A program made the position numbers and the translations under genes. A stretch of DNA of 41,510 nucleotides from Micromonospora andamanensis (GTDB lineage Bacteria; Actinomycetota; Actinomycetes; Mycobacteriales; Micromonosporaceae), in the NCBI RefSeq assembly GCF_016863495.1, contig NZ_BOOZ01000043.1:1-41510 (forward strand). The letters are read 5' to 3'. Shown piece by piece: positions 1 through 7,631 of the stretch (within the stretch, counting starts at the first letter, position 1; every line of letters starts with the position of its first letter). The notes under the pieces are model-generated. The model did not search any database, was not told where the DNA came from, and saw only the letters and a program-made list of their open reading frames with translations.

Positions 1-252
1 CGTCGGGCTCGGCGTTGGGACGATGTTCGCAGGCTGGGACGGTCGATCGTTATCGTTTCCACGATCGGCAAACGCGAACGGAACGCCGATCAGAACGGCG
101 GCCAGCACTCCCGCCGCACTCGCCGCCACGGTGCTCCGGCGGCGATTACGTGCCCGCCGCTCCGCCTTGCTTAATGGGTCCTGCACAGTCGGTGCCTCCT
201 CGGCTATTTCAGAGAGGGTGGAGCGGAGTAGGTGGTCGAACGGGTCGCTCAT
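1..252 (-). CDS. Membrane-anchored protein coupled to ECF sigma factor (partial, runs off left edge)
   Basis: The first 84 codons of a gene that continues past the left end of the window. The ATG at 252-250 overlaps the stop of the sigma factor gene (ATGA), so the two are probably translationally coupled. The visible protein starts MSDPFDHLLR. It has a basic stretch (RRARNRRRS, about residues 33-41), then one hydrophobic segment of about 20 residues (AASAAGVLAAVLIGVPFAFA), then a Pro/Ser/Asp-rich extracytoplasmic start. Cytoplasmic N-terminus, single TM helix and outer domain, together with its place after a SigE-type sigma factor, are usual for anti-sigma or sigma-associated membrane proteins in actinomycetes. 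No zinc anti-sigma (HxxxCxxC) motif is seen in this part. The sensor role is inferred. Confidence 0.7.
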   Translation of the reverse strand, partial: MSDPFDHLLRSTLSEIAEEAPTVQDPLSKAERRARNRRRSTVAASAAGVLAAVLIGVPFAFADRGNDNDRPSQPANIVPTPSPT

Positions 253-755
253 CGCCGCAGCTCCAGGGGTTCCATGTTCGGCAGAAGTTGACGCAGGCGG
301 GTGATCGCCCGGTGGGTGCGGCTGCGAACTGTCCCAACCGAGCAGCCCAATAGGTAGGCGACCCGGGCTTCTGGCAGATCCTCGTAGTAGCGAAGGACCA
401 CTACGGTTCGCTGCCTTGGCGGTAACTGCCACAGCGCGGCCCGTAACGCCAGCCGTAGATCCGCGTCCGCGCTCGAATCTCTAACCCCAGAATCGCTGGT
501 CCCGATCGGCACCTCCCGCCGACGACGTAACCGCCGCCACCAGCTGACCTGCTCTCGGTACATAACCGCCCGCAGGTACCCCTCCGGATCGGAGTGGCGA
601 ATACTTCCCCACCTCGGGATCGTCTTCGCCAACGCTGACTGGAGTAGGTCCTCGGCATCGCCGAGATCGCCGGTCAGCAGGTAGGCAACCCGCATCAATG
701 CCGGCGCACGGCTCGCCACGAACTCAGCCAGCCGCGCCCGTTCGTCTTCGTCCAC
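249..755 (-). CDS. SigE-family ECF RNA polymerase sigma factor
   Basis: 168 aa, GTG start. It would direct core RNA polymerase to its own promoter set. Region 2 is seen around residues 25-65 (AEDLLQSALAKTIPRW and the following YLRAVMYREQVSWWRR). Region 4 is near the C-terminus (LPPRQRTVVVLRYYEDL, then the HTH segment LGCSVGTVRSRTHRAI). The short length, and the TxRSRxHRAIxRLR ending, match the SigE subgroup of ECF sigma factors common in Streptomyces and Micromonospora. It is followed by a coupled single-pass membrane protein (1-252), the likely regulator of its activity. Target genes cannot be told from the sequence. Confidence 0.9.
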   Translation of the reverse strand: MDEDERARLAEFVASRAPALMRVAYLLTGDLGDAEDLLQSALAKTIPRWGSIRHSDPEGYLRAVMYREQVSWWRRLRRRREVPIGTSDSGVRDSSADADLRLALRAALWQLPPRQRTVVVLRYYEDLPEARVAYLLGCSVGTVRSRTHRAITRLRQLLPNMEPLELRR

Positions 756-861
756 CCAACCCCCAGGTCTCCTCGTTCACCCTTTACAGACGCTCGACGA
801 CCGGCTCGCTATCCCAACAATCGACGGCCGGTAGGAGAAAGCGTTCCTGACCCAATGTTGG

Positions 862-1015
862 GCAGCGTGGTCCAGAAGATTGCCGACCAGAGGCTCATCT
901 CGCCCCGGCTGGCAGCGAAGGCGGCGAGCGGCAGGATGATCTCGCCGGGATGCGGTGGGAAGGGGTTCTCCAGGGCCACCGCCAGGCCCTTCTTCCGGGC
1001 ACTGAGCATGTCCAT
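862..1015 (-). pseudogene. Fragment of a DedA-family membrane protein
   Basis: The translation holds the N-terminal signature of DedA (SNARE-associated) membrane proteins: LAVALENPFPPHPGEIILPL followed by ASRGEMSLWSAIFWTTL. Intact DedA proteins are about 200 aa. Here the similarity stops after about 45 residues and reading continues into unrelated sequence to a stop at 809. In intact relatives the motif is usually FPPIPSE; here it reads FPPHPGE. Only the first re-entrant/TM segment is left, so this is a decayed remnant. The rest of 756-1084 shows no other gene. Confidence 0.6.
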
Positions 1016-1215
1016 CAGATCGGTCGCCTCGCCTACTCGGCGATCCCCCTCAGCGAGACGGGTACGACGGCCTACGGAAACCTATCAACGAGCCCTCTCC
1101 AACCTGATGGTGCAGGTCAGTAACGTGGAGGAGGCCGGTAGCCGGGCGAGGTGAGGCTCCTGGTAGGACAAGTATCGACCAAGAAAGAGCCCCTCCCGGG
1201 CGCCTCGTCGCTGTC

Positions 1216-1696
1216 CTACCCTGCCTCGATCCCGTCGTCCACTCGATCCTTGAACCACGTCGCCGACCTGATCCGTCTGCTCACCCGGCCCGGTCGGCGG
1301 GCGCCGGCCGGCGGGCACCGCCTGCCGCCACAGCGCCGGCACCAGCGTCGCCGCCACTTCGGCCGATTGCAGCGGCTTCTGCGAGACCCGCCGCAGCAGC
1401 AGCTCGGCCAGCCGGCGCAGCGCGTGCAGCAGCGCCGTCATGGCCGGAGTCGGGTCCGATGAAGCCTCGGCCAGCAGCTCGACGAGCAGGCGGGCCACGC
1501 CGTAGCGGGCGGCGATGTTCGCCCGCACCGCCGTATCGTCGCCATCGCCGTCAGGCAGCGGATGCCCCGGCGAAGCGGCCACCTGCTCTCGCGGATCGAC
1601 CCGCTCGGCCGCCGCCCATGCCACGGACACGTCGACCCGCCCGGCCTGAGCCGACCAGCAGGTGGAACAGTTGAGCCACGTCCGCAGCCTGGTCAA
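1216..1696 (-). pseudogene. Unknown helical protein, probably frameshifted
   Basis: The middle of this reading frame looks coding: Leu/Ala/Arg-rich helices such as ARYGVARLLVELLAEA and LLHALRRLAELLLRRV, ending near LWRQAVPAGRR. The formal ORF starts at TTG 1696, overlapping the alkylation-repair stop. Its first 19 residues look wrong, while the next frame gives VAQLFHLLVGS from a GTG at 1679, which joins well to AQAGRVDVSVAW. At the other end, the frame runs on into junk to 1085, whereas a shift near 1270 would give a natural end, WFKDRVDDGIEAG then stop, at 1216. The simplest reading is one or two small indels. Function unknown. It lies directly downstream of and coupled to the repair gene. 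Confidence 0.45.
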
Positions 1697-2844
1697 TCGT
1701 CGCGGTGTCCGGCACCGCCCGTGCTGCAGAGCAGCTCGAAACTGCCGGTGGCCTTGACCAAACCGTTGACCTGGATGTCAACGAGATGCTCGCCCGGGTA
1801 GTAACGGCGGGTGGCGATCTCCCGCATAGGGTGGGCCTTCTCGATGGACCGCCGCTCCCCCGCAGCCAGGTCGACTCTGGCCAGCTTGAAGACCTTGGGG
1901 ATGCTGCGCCCGCCGCTGCGGACGTGGTGCACCACGTAGTCGAGCGTGACGCTGTGCGGCCGGTCGTCGGTGTTCTCGACGTCGAGCCGGAGCATGACCT
2001 TGTCGCCAATCCGCACCGACGCGGGCGAGCACCGCAGGGCGACGACCTCGACGTGCTCGCCGCCCGTCGCACCGAGAAGAGTCAGTGCCTCCTGGTTGCC
2101 CTTCTTGACCAGCGTGCGCAATCCGTGCCGGACGATCCAGTTGGTCTGCGGGGTGGGGCTCTCCCGGAGCCAGCGCCGCACGGTGTCCAGGGCGATCGCC
2201 GGGGAGTCCCTGGTGATGTCGTTCACGTTGTTGGCGACGGACTTGCGAACGTATTCCGAGGGATCGCTGCGCAGCGGTTCCAGGATCTTCAGCACCGGCT
2301 GTGGGTCCTCGACGAAGCGGGTGAGTGTCCGCGCCCAGGGCAGGCGGGGACGAGTGCCCTCGCTGGCCAACCGACGCACGTTGGGGCTTGAGTCGACGCT
2401 CCAGGCCGAGATCCGTTTCATCGTTGTGTCGTAGTGCTGATCGATGAAGGGGCGGATCGCGTACTCGCCCGTGTGACGCTTCGTAATCTCCGTCAAGGCA
2501 TCCAACGATGCGTCCGGATCGTCCAGGCCGTACTCCTCGACGAACCGGGCTACCGGCATGAGGTACCAACTTGTGTTGAACATGCCTTCGCCCTCACCAA
2601 GCTCATCACCGAGGATCGACACCAGCACCTCGACCGCGTCGACGTACCGGGCGGGCAGCCGGCTGCGCAGCCCCTCGGCCAGGACCAAGACCCGATCCTT
2701 GAGTTCCTTACCTGGGATTCGCCGGTCAACCTCGTCGGCGTAGCCGTCGACATTGAACGTCGGCAGAACGGTTCGGATCTGCCCGCCGAGGAGCCGGGCC
2801 GCCTCGCCGGTGAAGTGACGCTTCAATCCATACTCGCCGGACAT
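1693..2844 (-). CDS. DNA alkylation repair protein (AlkD-like HEAT repeats with C-terminal Ig-like domain)
   Basis: 383 aa from the ATG at 2844, with a GTG just in front. The first ~240 residues are alpha-helical HEAT-like repeats in which EYGLDDPDASLDALTEITKR, VRRLASEGTRPRLPWA and SVANNVNDITRDSPAIALDT are typical AlkD-superfamily segments. Members bind and in some cases excise alkylated bases (N3- and N7-alkylpurines) without base flipping. The last ~100 residues are beta-rich (RIGDKVMLRLDVENTDDRPH, then YYPGEHLVDIQVNG), an Ig-like extra domain found in an actinobacterial branch. The family call is firm. Whether this branch is a true glycosylase is not shown by the sequence. The next gene downstream overlaps its stop. 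Confidence 0.8.
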   Translation of the reverse strand: MSGEYGLKRHFTGEAARLLGGQIRTVLPTFNVDGYADEVDRRIPGKELKDRVLVLAEGLRSRLPARYVDAVEVLVSILGDELGEGEGMFNTSWYLMPVARFVEEYGLDDPDASLDALTEITKRHTGEYAIRPFIDQHYDTTMKRISAWSVDSSPNVRRLASEGTRPRLPWARTLTRFVEDPQPVLKILEPLRSDPSEYVRKSVANNVNDITRDSPAIALDTVRRWLRESPTPQTNWIVRHGLRTLVKKGNQEALTLLGATGGEHVEVVALRCSPASVRIGDKVMLRLDVENTDDRPHSVTLDYVVHHVRSGGRSIPKVFKLARVDLAAGERRSIEKAHPMREIATRRYYPGEHLVDIQVNGLVKATGSFELLCSTGGAGHRDD

Positions 2845-2978
2845 CACACTCGAAGCCTAGGTGCTCGGTCTGTTGGCTACTGCTGTGCCGCGTTCAAATC
2901 CCCCGCCGACATCAGTCGGTGGCCTGCGGCCGACTTCTACCGAAGTCCACGGGTGAGGATGCTGATGCCGATCTGGTG

Positions 2979-3329
2979 TCAGCTTGCGCCGTTGATCTGG
3001 GCACGCATGGCGGCAGCCGTCGAGGACGCGTCGTAGGCTGGCCCCACACCCGCGACGATCACCGCATCAGCCTCGATGTTGCCGGTGCGCAACGGCAGGA
3101 TCGCCTGGTACGCGGCCGAGTCGTACCACGAGTGAGCACTGTCGGTGTCGGGAAACTCGATGACAACAACCGCACCTGGCCACGTTCCTTCGAGGACGTC
3201 GAGCGCCCCGCCGTGCACCAGGAATCGGCCGTTGAAGGGGTCCAGCGTCGCCTGAATCCGCTCGAGGTACTCGAACACCTCGTCGTTCGCAGTCGGCGTC
3301 CTGAGGTGGGCGATGGCATAACCAGCCAT
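2979..3329 (-). CDS. DUF1330 family protein
   Basis: 116 aa, starting MAGYAIAHLR. It is a small ferredoxin-like dimeric alpha/beta barrel protein of the DUF1330 family. Signature segments are seen: the first strand AGYAIAHLRT, FNGRFLVHGG, the WPGAVVVIEFPDTDSAHSWY stretch and YQAILPLRTGN. The length is close to the family's usual ~95-115 aa, with a short alanine-rich tail. Family members are stress- or catabolism-associated and their reaction is not established. It stands alone: the gene to the right (cupin) is on the same strand but 187 bases away, across a long inverted repeat. Confidence 0.8.
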   Translation of the reverse strand: MAGYAIAHLRTPTANDEVFEYLERIQATLDPFNGRFLVHGGALDVLEGTWPGAVVVIEFPDTDSAHSWYDSAAYQAILPLRTGNIEADAVIVAGVGPAYDASSTAAAMRAQINGAS

Positions 3330-3361
3330 TTCTGGTCCAATCGTACGTTGTGGTAATCGCC

Positions 3362-3418
3362 GTCGTCAGGCTGGCGGCGGCGAGCGACGCTAACCTGACC
3401 CGCCTTCAGCCTGACGAC
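3362..3418. terminator. 11-bp perfect inverted repeat between cupin and DUF1330 genes
   Basis: GTCGTCAGGCT at 3362-3372 and AGCCTGACGAC at 3408-3418 are exact reverse complements separated by 35 bases. It lies about 100 bases past the cupin stop and 33 bases before the DUF1330 start, both on the minus strand. It could be a terminator for the cupin transcript or an operator for the DUF1330 gene. The large loop and lack of a T run leave this open. Confidence 0.4.
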
Positions 3419-3516
3419 AGGCGTGCTTCACCGTCGCTTCCGCTCGACACGGGTCGCAATCGCGAGCCGCTCCGACCGGGACCTCACCGTTCTGGTGATC
3501 GCGCTGCGACACGTTC

Positions 3517-3840
3517 CTACAGGGTAGGGATACTGATGCCGATCATGCGCGCACCGGTCTCGGTGCGCGGACGGTGCCGGCTACCTGGCGCGAACACAAC
3601 GTAGCTGCCCGGACCCAAGCGACGACCGCAGTCGATGAACTCGCCCGACACCACGTAGTAGCGCTCCTCGCCCTCGTGGACATCCACCTCCGGCCACTCG
3701 GCTCCCGGAGCGAAGTCGTACAACCAGCCCCGTGCCCACTCGGTCGCGGGAAGGCGTCGTCGGACGATGCCGGGCACGACCTCGACAGGGTCAACCTCGT
3801 CGACCTGCAGAATCTGTACATCACCGTTCTCGTTTGCCAT
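3517..3840 (-). CDS. Small cupin-domain protein
   Basis: 107 aa from the ATG at 3840 (MANENGDVQIL). A TTG 36 bases upstream could extend it by 12 residues, but they are unlike the family. It is a single cupin barrel: motif 1 is EVDVHEGEERYYVVSGEF with the His and Glu that usually hold a metal, and motif 2 is PGSYVVFAPGSRHRPRTETG. Small stand-alone cupins of this type are metal-binding enzymes or sensors; the substrate is unknown. It is divergent from the GlxA-type regulator (start at 3912), with only 71 bases between, so that regulator is a good candidate to control it. Confidence 0.8.
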   Translation of the reverse strand: MANENGDVQILQVDEVDPVEVVPGIVRRRLPATEWARGWLYDFAPGAEWPEVDVHEGEERYYVVSGEFIDCGRRLGPGSYVVFAPGSRHRPRTETGARMIGISIPTL

Positions 3841-3911
3841 GCGGGTAATGCTCGTGGTGCCCTCTCTCACCGCCAATTGTCAGGATTGACATCATCGGGT
3901 ACTTTCCTGCC

Positions 3912-4871
3912 ATGGTGGTTCACCGGGTCGTCGCTCTCGTCCTACCGCCGCAGGCCACGTTCGAGCTTGCCTGCGCCGCCGAGGTGTTCGGCGTACAGCG
4001 GCCAGGACTGCCCATGCACTACCAGTTCGAGGTGTGTGCCGAGCAACCAGGCAATGTGCCGACCATCGCCGGGTACGAGATGGCGGTCACCCGGGGGCTG
4101 CAGGCACTCGACACGGCCGACACGGTGGTGCTCCCCGGCTGGCAAGGCCGCCAGCAACCAGCCCCACCGACCGTCGTTGACGCGCTGCGGCGGGCACACG
4201 GGCGCGGCGCGCGCCTTGTCGCGATCTGTTCCGGTGCTTTCCTGCTCGCGGAGACCGGGCTGCTCGATCAGCGTAGGGCCACCACGCACTGGCGGATGGC
4301 CGCCGAATTCAGCGCCCGCTTCCCGGACGTCGAGGTCGACACCGACATCCTGTACATCGACCTTGGCGATGTCGCGACAAGCGCGGGCACGGCTGCCGGG
4401 ATCGACCTCTGCCTGCATCTGGTACGCCGGGACCACGGTGCCGCCCATGCCGCCCAGGTCGCCAGACACATGGTTATGCCGCCGCATCGTGAGGGCGGTC
4501 AGCTGCAGTACGCCGCCGCGCCCTCGCCCGTACATGCGCCGGCATCGTTGGCACCGGTTCTCGACTGGGCCGCGGAGAGGCTGCACGAGCCGCTCAGTGT
4601 CAGCGACCTCGCCGCCAGGGCGAACGTCTCCCCACGCACCCTCGCCCGCCGATTCACCGAACAGCTCGGCGTCGGACCCGGACAATGGTTACTTCACCGG
4701 CGCATCACGGCGGCGCGAGCGATGCTTGAGGAAACGGACCTCACTGTCGAGACGATCGCGACCAGAGTCGGACTGTCCTCGGCAGCCAACCTCCGCCGGC
4801 GATTCCGAACCCTGGTGAACACCACGCCGGCCGGCTACCGCCGCTCATTCGGCCGCAGCGGAGACGAGTGA
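3912..4871 (+). CDS. GlxA-family transcriptional regulator (DJ-1/PfpI plus AraC HTH)
   Basis: 319 aa. Residues ~5-180 form a DJ-1/PfpI (class I glutamine amidotransferase-like) domain, with the nucleophile-elbow segment LVAICSGAFLLAETGLL (Cys about 106) and THWRMAAEF after it. Residues ~225-315 form the AraC-type double helix-turn-helix: ERLHEPLSVSDLAARANVSP, RTLARRFTEQLG, then TVETIATRVGLSSAANLRRR and a PAGYRR ending. Such regulators bind DNA and sense a small molecule or amine through the N-terminal domain. It probably governs the divergent cupin gene. The proteolytic or amidase activity of the DJ-1 part is normally absent in this class. Confidence 0.92.
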   Translation: MVVHRVVALVLPPQATFELACAAEVFGVQRPGLPMHYQFEVCAEQPGNVPTIAGYEMAVTRGLQALDTADTVVLPGWQGRQQPAPPTVVDALRRAHGRGARLVAICSGAFLLAETGLLDQRRATTHWRMAAEFSARFPDVEVDTDILYIDLGDVATSAGTAAGIDLCLHLVRRDHGAAHAAQVARHMVMPPHREGGQLQYAAAPSPVHAPASLAPVLDWAAERLHEPLSVSDLAARANVSPRTLARRFTEQLGVGPGQWLLHRRITAARAMLEETDLTVETIATRVGLSSAANLRRRFRTLVNTTPAGYRRSFGRSGDE

Positions 4872-4896
4872 CACGGTCGCCGCGGCCGGACCGTGT
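4871..4896. terminator. Hairpin between convergent regulator and RiPP operon end
   Basis: ACACGGTC (4871-4878) pairs perfectly with GACCGTGT (4889-4896) across a 10-base GC-rich loop, beginning on the last base of the regulator stop. The two flanking genes converge here, so it can serve both strands. No T run, as is common in high-GC actinomycetes. Confidence 0.5.
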
Positions 4897-4993
4897 GGCA
4901 CCTCGTGGCCGCCGAGCTGGACGGCGCAGCGGGCCAACCTGAGCCGAGCATGAGCCGACCAAGTCGGTACAGCTCCCAGGAGCGTCGTCAGCG

Positions 4994-6412
4994 CTATCGC
5001 AACCGCGGATACGGTAGTCCGTTCAGGAGGACATGGGTCGGTGTCCGTGCGGGCCCCACGACGGACAACGCAGATCGGGTGGAGTCCGGGTCGGGCGCCC
5101 ACGGGATGTGTTTGAGTGCGCCGGTCGCAGCAGGGGATGCGACGTACAGACGGCCGCCAAGGTGCGCGTACTCCACGCTTGTGACGCCGTCGGTGGCGCG
5201 CAACCCGTTCGGTTCGGCGGTGATCGTCAGCGCCCGGCCTGCCAGCCGGCCGTAGGTGCCCGCCACGGCGGCCGGGTCCACATCGGCGGAGTCCGACGTA
5301 CCGGTTATTTCCTCGTCGCGCTGCCAGGACCGCTCGCCCGCGCCGAGCAGATGAAGGAGTTGGTCGAAGCACTCCTGCCTTCGCGGCCGCAACGTCGGAT
5401 CCTCACCGCGGTTGTCCAGCCACGCTGCTCCGATTCCGAGGTCGGGTATCAGCTGCAGCTTGCTCCAGTTGCCGTCGTAGTGGCCTTCATGGCCGACACT
5501 CAGCACGTCGCCGTACCGGGGGCCGGACGCTATGGCGACACCGTAGCCACGCTCGATGTCCAGACCCACATCAACGCACGGCTCGTGCAGGTGCCCGGCG
5601 GCGGTGGCGGTGAGCAGGGGCCGGCCACGGTTGCCCCGGTCACCGCGCAGGTGGACGACGCCGAGACGAGCGAGGTCCTCGGCGCAGCTGAACACTCCGG
5701 CACTGGGCGCCGTCATGAGGTTGGCGTCAAATCTGCGGCGTACGACCAGGTTACCCGAGGACGTCCTGACGTGCTGCTGGCACAGCGGAAACGTCATGGC
5801 GACGAACGGATCCAGCGTGGTGCGGTGCATGCCGGCCGGCTCGAACAACAGCTCGCGCATCGCTTGAACGAACGGTTTCCGCACGATGCGCTGGAGGACG
5901 TAACCCGCGACCACGATGCCAAGTTCGCTGTACCCGAAGACCTCACCGGGCTCGGCGAATCGCGGTGCCCCGAGACAGGCGCCGAGTACGTACTGCTCCA
6001 GCGGGTCGCGTCGCGTCGCCTCGGACAGCAACGGCACAGGTCCGCGGACGAAGCCCGCGGAGTGGCTCAGCAGATGCCGCATCGTGGTGTCCGCGAAACG
6101 GTCGCGCCCCGCGACGTTCGGCAGGTGACGGACGATCGGTTCGTCGAGGTCGGCCTGTCCCCTCGCTGCGAGCACGCCGACGGCGGTCCCGGTCATCACC
6201 TTCGACAGGCTGTGCACAACGCCTACCGTCCTGGGCGTCATGGCAATGTCCGGGCTCTCCAGCGAACTCACTCCCCGCGCCGCCCGGGCCGTCACCCCTT
6301 TCGAGGTGAAGAGGCTCACCGCGACACCGGGGACGTCGACAGACCGAAGAAACTCGTCGAGGATCGCGTCCACGTCACGCTGGTCCACACAGCGGTGTGG
6401 ATCGTCTGTCAT
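4994..6412 (-). CDS. Serine beta-lactamase-fold hydrolase, last gene of the RiPP operon
   Basis: 472 aa, ATG start. It belongs to the penicillin-binding-protein/class C beta-lactamase family: SxxK motif HSLSKVMTG (Ser68, Lys71), a second motif FGYSELGIVVAG where the usual Tyr-x-Asn reads Tyr-Ser-Glu, and a late HEGHYDG segment standing for the HxG/KTG strand. The ~100-residue C-terminal part (from about 370) is a lipocalin-like/DUF3471-type beta domain, as in many esterase/peptidase members. No signal peptide is visible, so it is likely cytoplasmic. It lies 56 bases after the glycosyltransferase and closes the operon. Hydrolysis or transacylation of the peptide product, or self-protection, are possible roles (inference). 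Confidence 0.82.
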   Translation of the reverse strand: MTDDPHRCVDQRDVDAILDEFLRSVDVPGVAVSLFTSKGVTARAARGVSSLESPDIAMTPRTVGVVHSLSKVMTGTAVGVLAARGQADLDEPIVRHLPNVAGRDRFADTTMRHLLSHSAGFVRGPVPLLSEATRRDPLEQYVLGACLGAPRFAEPGEVFGYSELGIVVAGYVLQRIVRKPFVQAMRELLFEPAGMHRTTLDPFVAMTFPLCQQHVRTSSGNLVVRRRFDANLMTAPSAGVFSCAEDLARLGVVHLRGDRGNRGRPLLTATAAGHLHEPCVDVGLDIERGYGVAIASGPRYGDVLSVGHEGHYDGNWSKLQLIPDLGIGAAWLDNRGEDPTLRPRRQECFDQLLHLLGAGERSWQRDEEITGTSDSADVDPAAVAGTYGRLAGRALTITAEPNGLRATDGVTSVEYAHLGGRLYVASPAATGALKHIPWAPDPDSTRSALSVVGPARTPTHVLLNGLPYPRLR

Positions 6413-6468
6413 GCCGGAGCCCCCTGGTCTAGGTCGTGGTGGATGGTGCGGTCGACAGCCACCGCTGC

Positions 6469-7629
6469 CTACCGCTCCCGCTCGGTGCCCGCTTCGACAG
6501 TCATCAGGTACGTCCGCTCCAGCCAGTCAACGTATGCCGTGTTGTCGAAGCGTGCTGCGCGGAGCAGTCCTTGCCGCACGAGCGCCGCCCGCAGGGAGGG
6601 ATCCGACAGAACGCGTCTGGCGGCGGACTCCAGCGCATCCGGGTCACCGGGGGGCACCATCAGTCCGGTCTCGCCGTCGACCACCGTCTCCTGCATCCCG
6701 CCCGACCGGGAGACCACAAGCGGTATGCCGCACGCCATCGCTTCCAGCGGCACCAGGCCGAGCGGCTCCGCGTCGATAGTCGGGTACCAGATCAGATCGG
6801 CCGCCCGGTACGCGTCGGCGATGCGCTGCCGATCGAAGCTTGTGAAGCGGACCGCCTGCGCTACTCCCAGGTCCTCGGCGATGGTCACCAGTTCCCGCCG
6901 AAACGCGGCTACGTCCTGCGGGTCGTCAACGATGTCCTCGGAGGCGCAGAGCACAAGTGTGCCGCCGAAATCATTGTGCAACCTGGCGAACGCCCGCACT
7001 CCGCATTCCACGCCCTTCCACCGCAGCAGGCGCGCCGGATGGAAGATGACCGGCCGTTCAAGCTGCTCAAGGCGCTCGTCGCGCGGCCCGTTCGGCCGGA
7101 AGCTGTCCATGTCGATACCGAGCCAGCGGGTGACCGCCGGGCGTCCGGTCGGGAGGGCGTCCCGCAGGTGACCGCTGACGAACACCACGAGCGCCCACGG
7201 CCAGTCGAGCACCTCCGGGTACAGGTACTCCCCGACCCGGTCGTGCACGCCGTTCACGACCGGCACCTCGGCAAGGTCCAGACAGGCGCGGGCCAGCTCG
7301 GGTCCGAAGTGATGCGCGTTGTGGACATGGACGATGTCGGGCTTGAAGTCGGCGAACTCCCCTGCCAGGCATGACCGGATCTCCGCGAGCAGGCGGGTGT
7401 CGGGTGGGGCGTTGCCCGGCAGGTTCTCCCTGGCCCGCAGGATCGACCGAGCGGACAGAGCCAGGTGCCGGTGGACGGGCACCGATCCGAGCGTCGGCAC
7501 ATCCTCACCACCGGCCAGGACGAGCACCTGGTGACCGCGGGACGACAACTGGTGGCAGATGTCCCACACATGACTCTCGGTGCCACCGAAGGTCGGCGGA
7601 TAGGCATGCGTGATCATGAGGATGCGCAC
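6469..7629 (-). CDS. GT4-type glycosyltransferase
   Basis: 386 aa from a GTG at 7629, with GGAGG about 8 bases upstream and only 2 bases after the TfuA stop. GT-B fold: N-terminal Rossmann start MRILMITHAYPPTFGGTESH, DIVHVHNAHHFGPELA, VSGHLRDALPTG. In the C-terminal half are VIFHPARLLRWKGVE and the retaining-enzyme signature around PLGLVPLEAMACGIPLVVSR with SGGMQETV, which binds the nucleotide sugar. It would transfer a sugar from an NDP or GDP donor. In this operon the acceptor could be the modified peptide, which would make a glycosylated RiPP. No sugar biosynthesis genes are nearby, so a common cellular donor is likely. Confidence 0.88.
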   Translation of the reverse strand: MRILMITHAYPPTFGGTESHVWDICHQLSSRGHQVLVLAGGEDVPTLGSVPVHRHLALSARSILRARENLPGNAPPDTRLLAEIRSCLAGEFADFKPDIVHVHNAHHFGPELARACLDLAEVPVVNGVHDRVGEYLYPEVLDWPWALVVFVSGHLRDALPTGRPAVTRWLGIDMDSFRPNGPRDERLEQLERPVIFHPARLLRWKGVECGVRAFARLHNDFGGTLVLCASEDIVDDPQDVAAFRRELVTIAEDLGVAQAVRFTSFDRQRIADAYRAADLIWYPTIDAEPLGLVPLEAMACGIPLVVSRSGGMQETVVDGETGLMVPPGDPDALESAARRVLSDPSLRAALVRQGLLRAARFDNTAYVDWLERTYLMTVEAGTERER

Positions 7630-7631
7630 GG

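Noticed and set aside
3574..4818. A 414-codon plus-strand frame over the cupin and GlxA region.
   Set aside because: Out-of-frame shadow of genes with clear family motifs; Ser/Arg/Pro-rich translation.
5033..7171. A 712-codon open frame on the plus strand.
   Set aside because: It is antisense to the serine hydrolase and glycosyltransferase genes. Composition is Arg/Gly/His-rich without any motif: a high-GC shadow.
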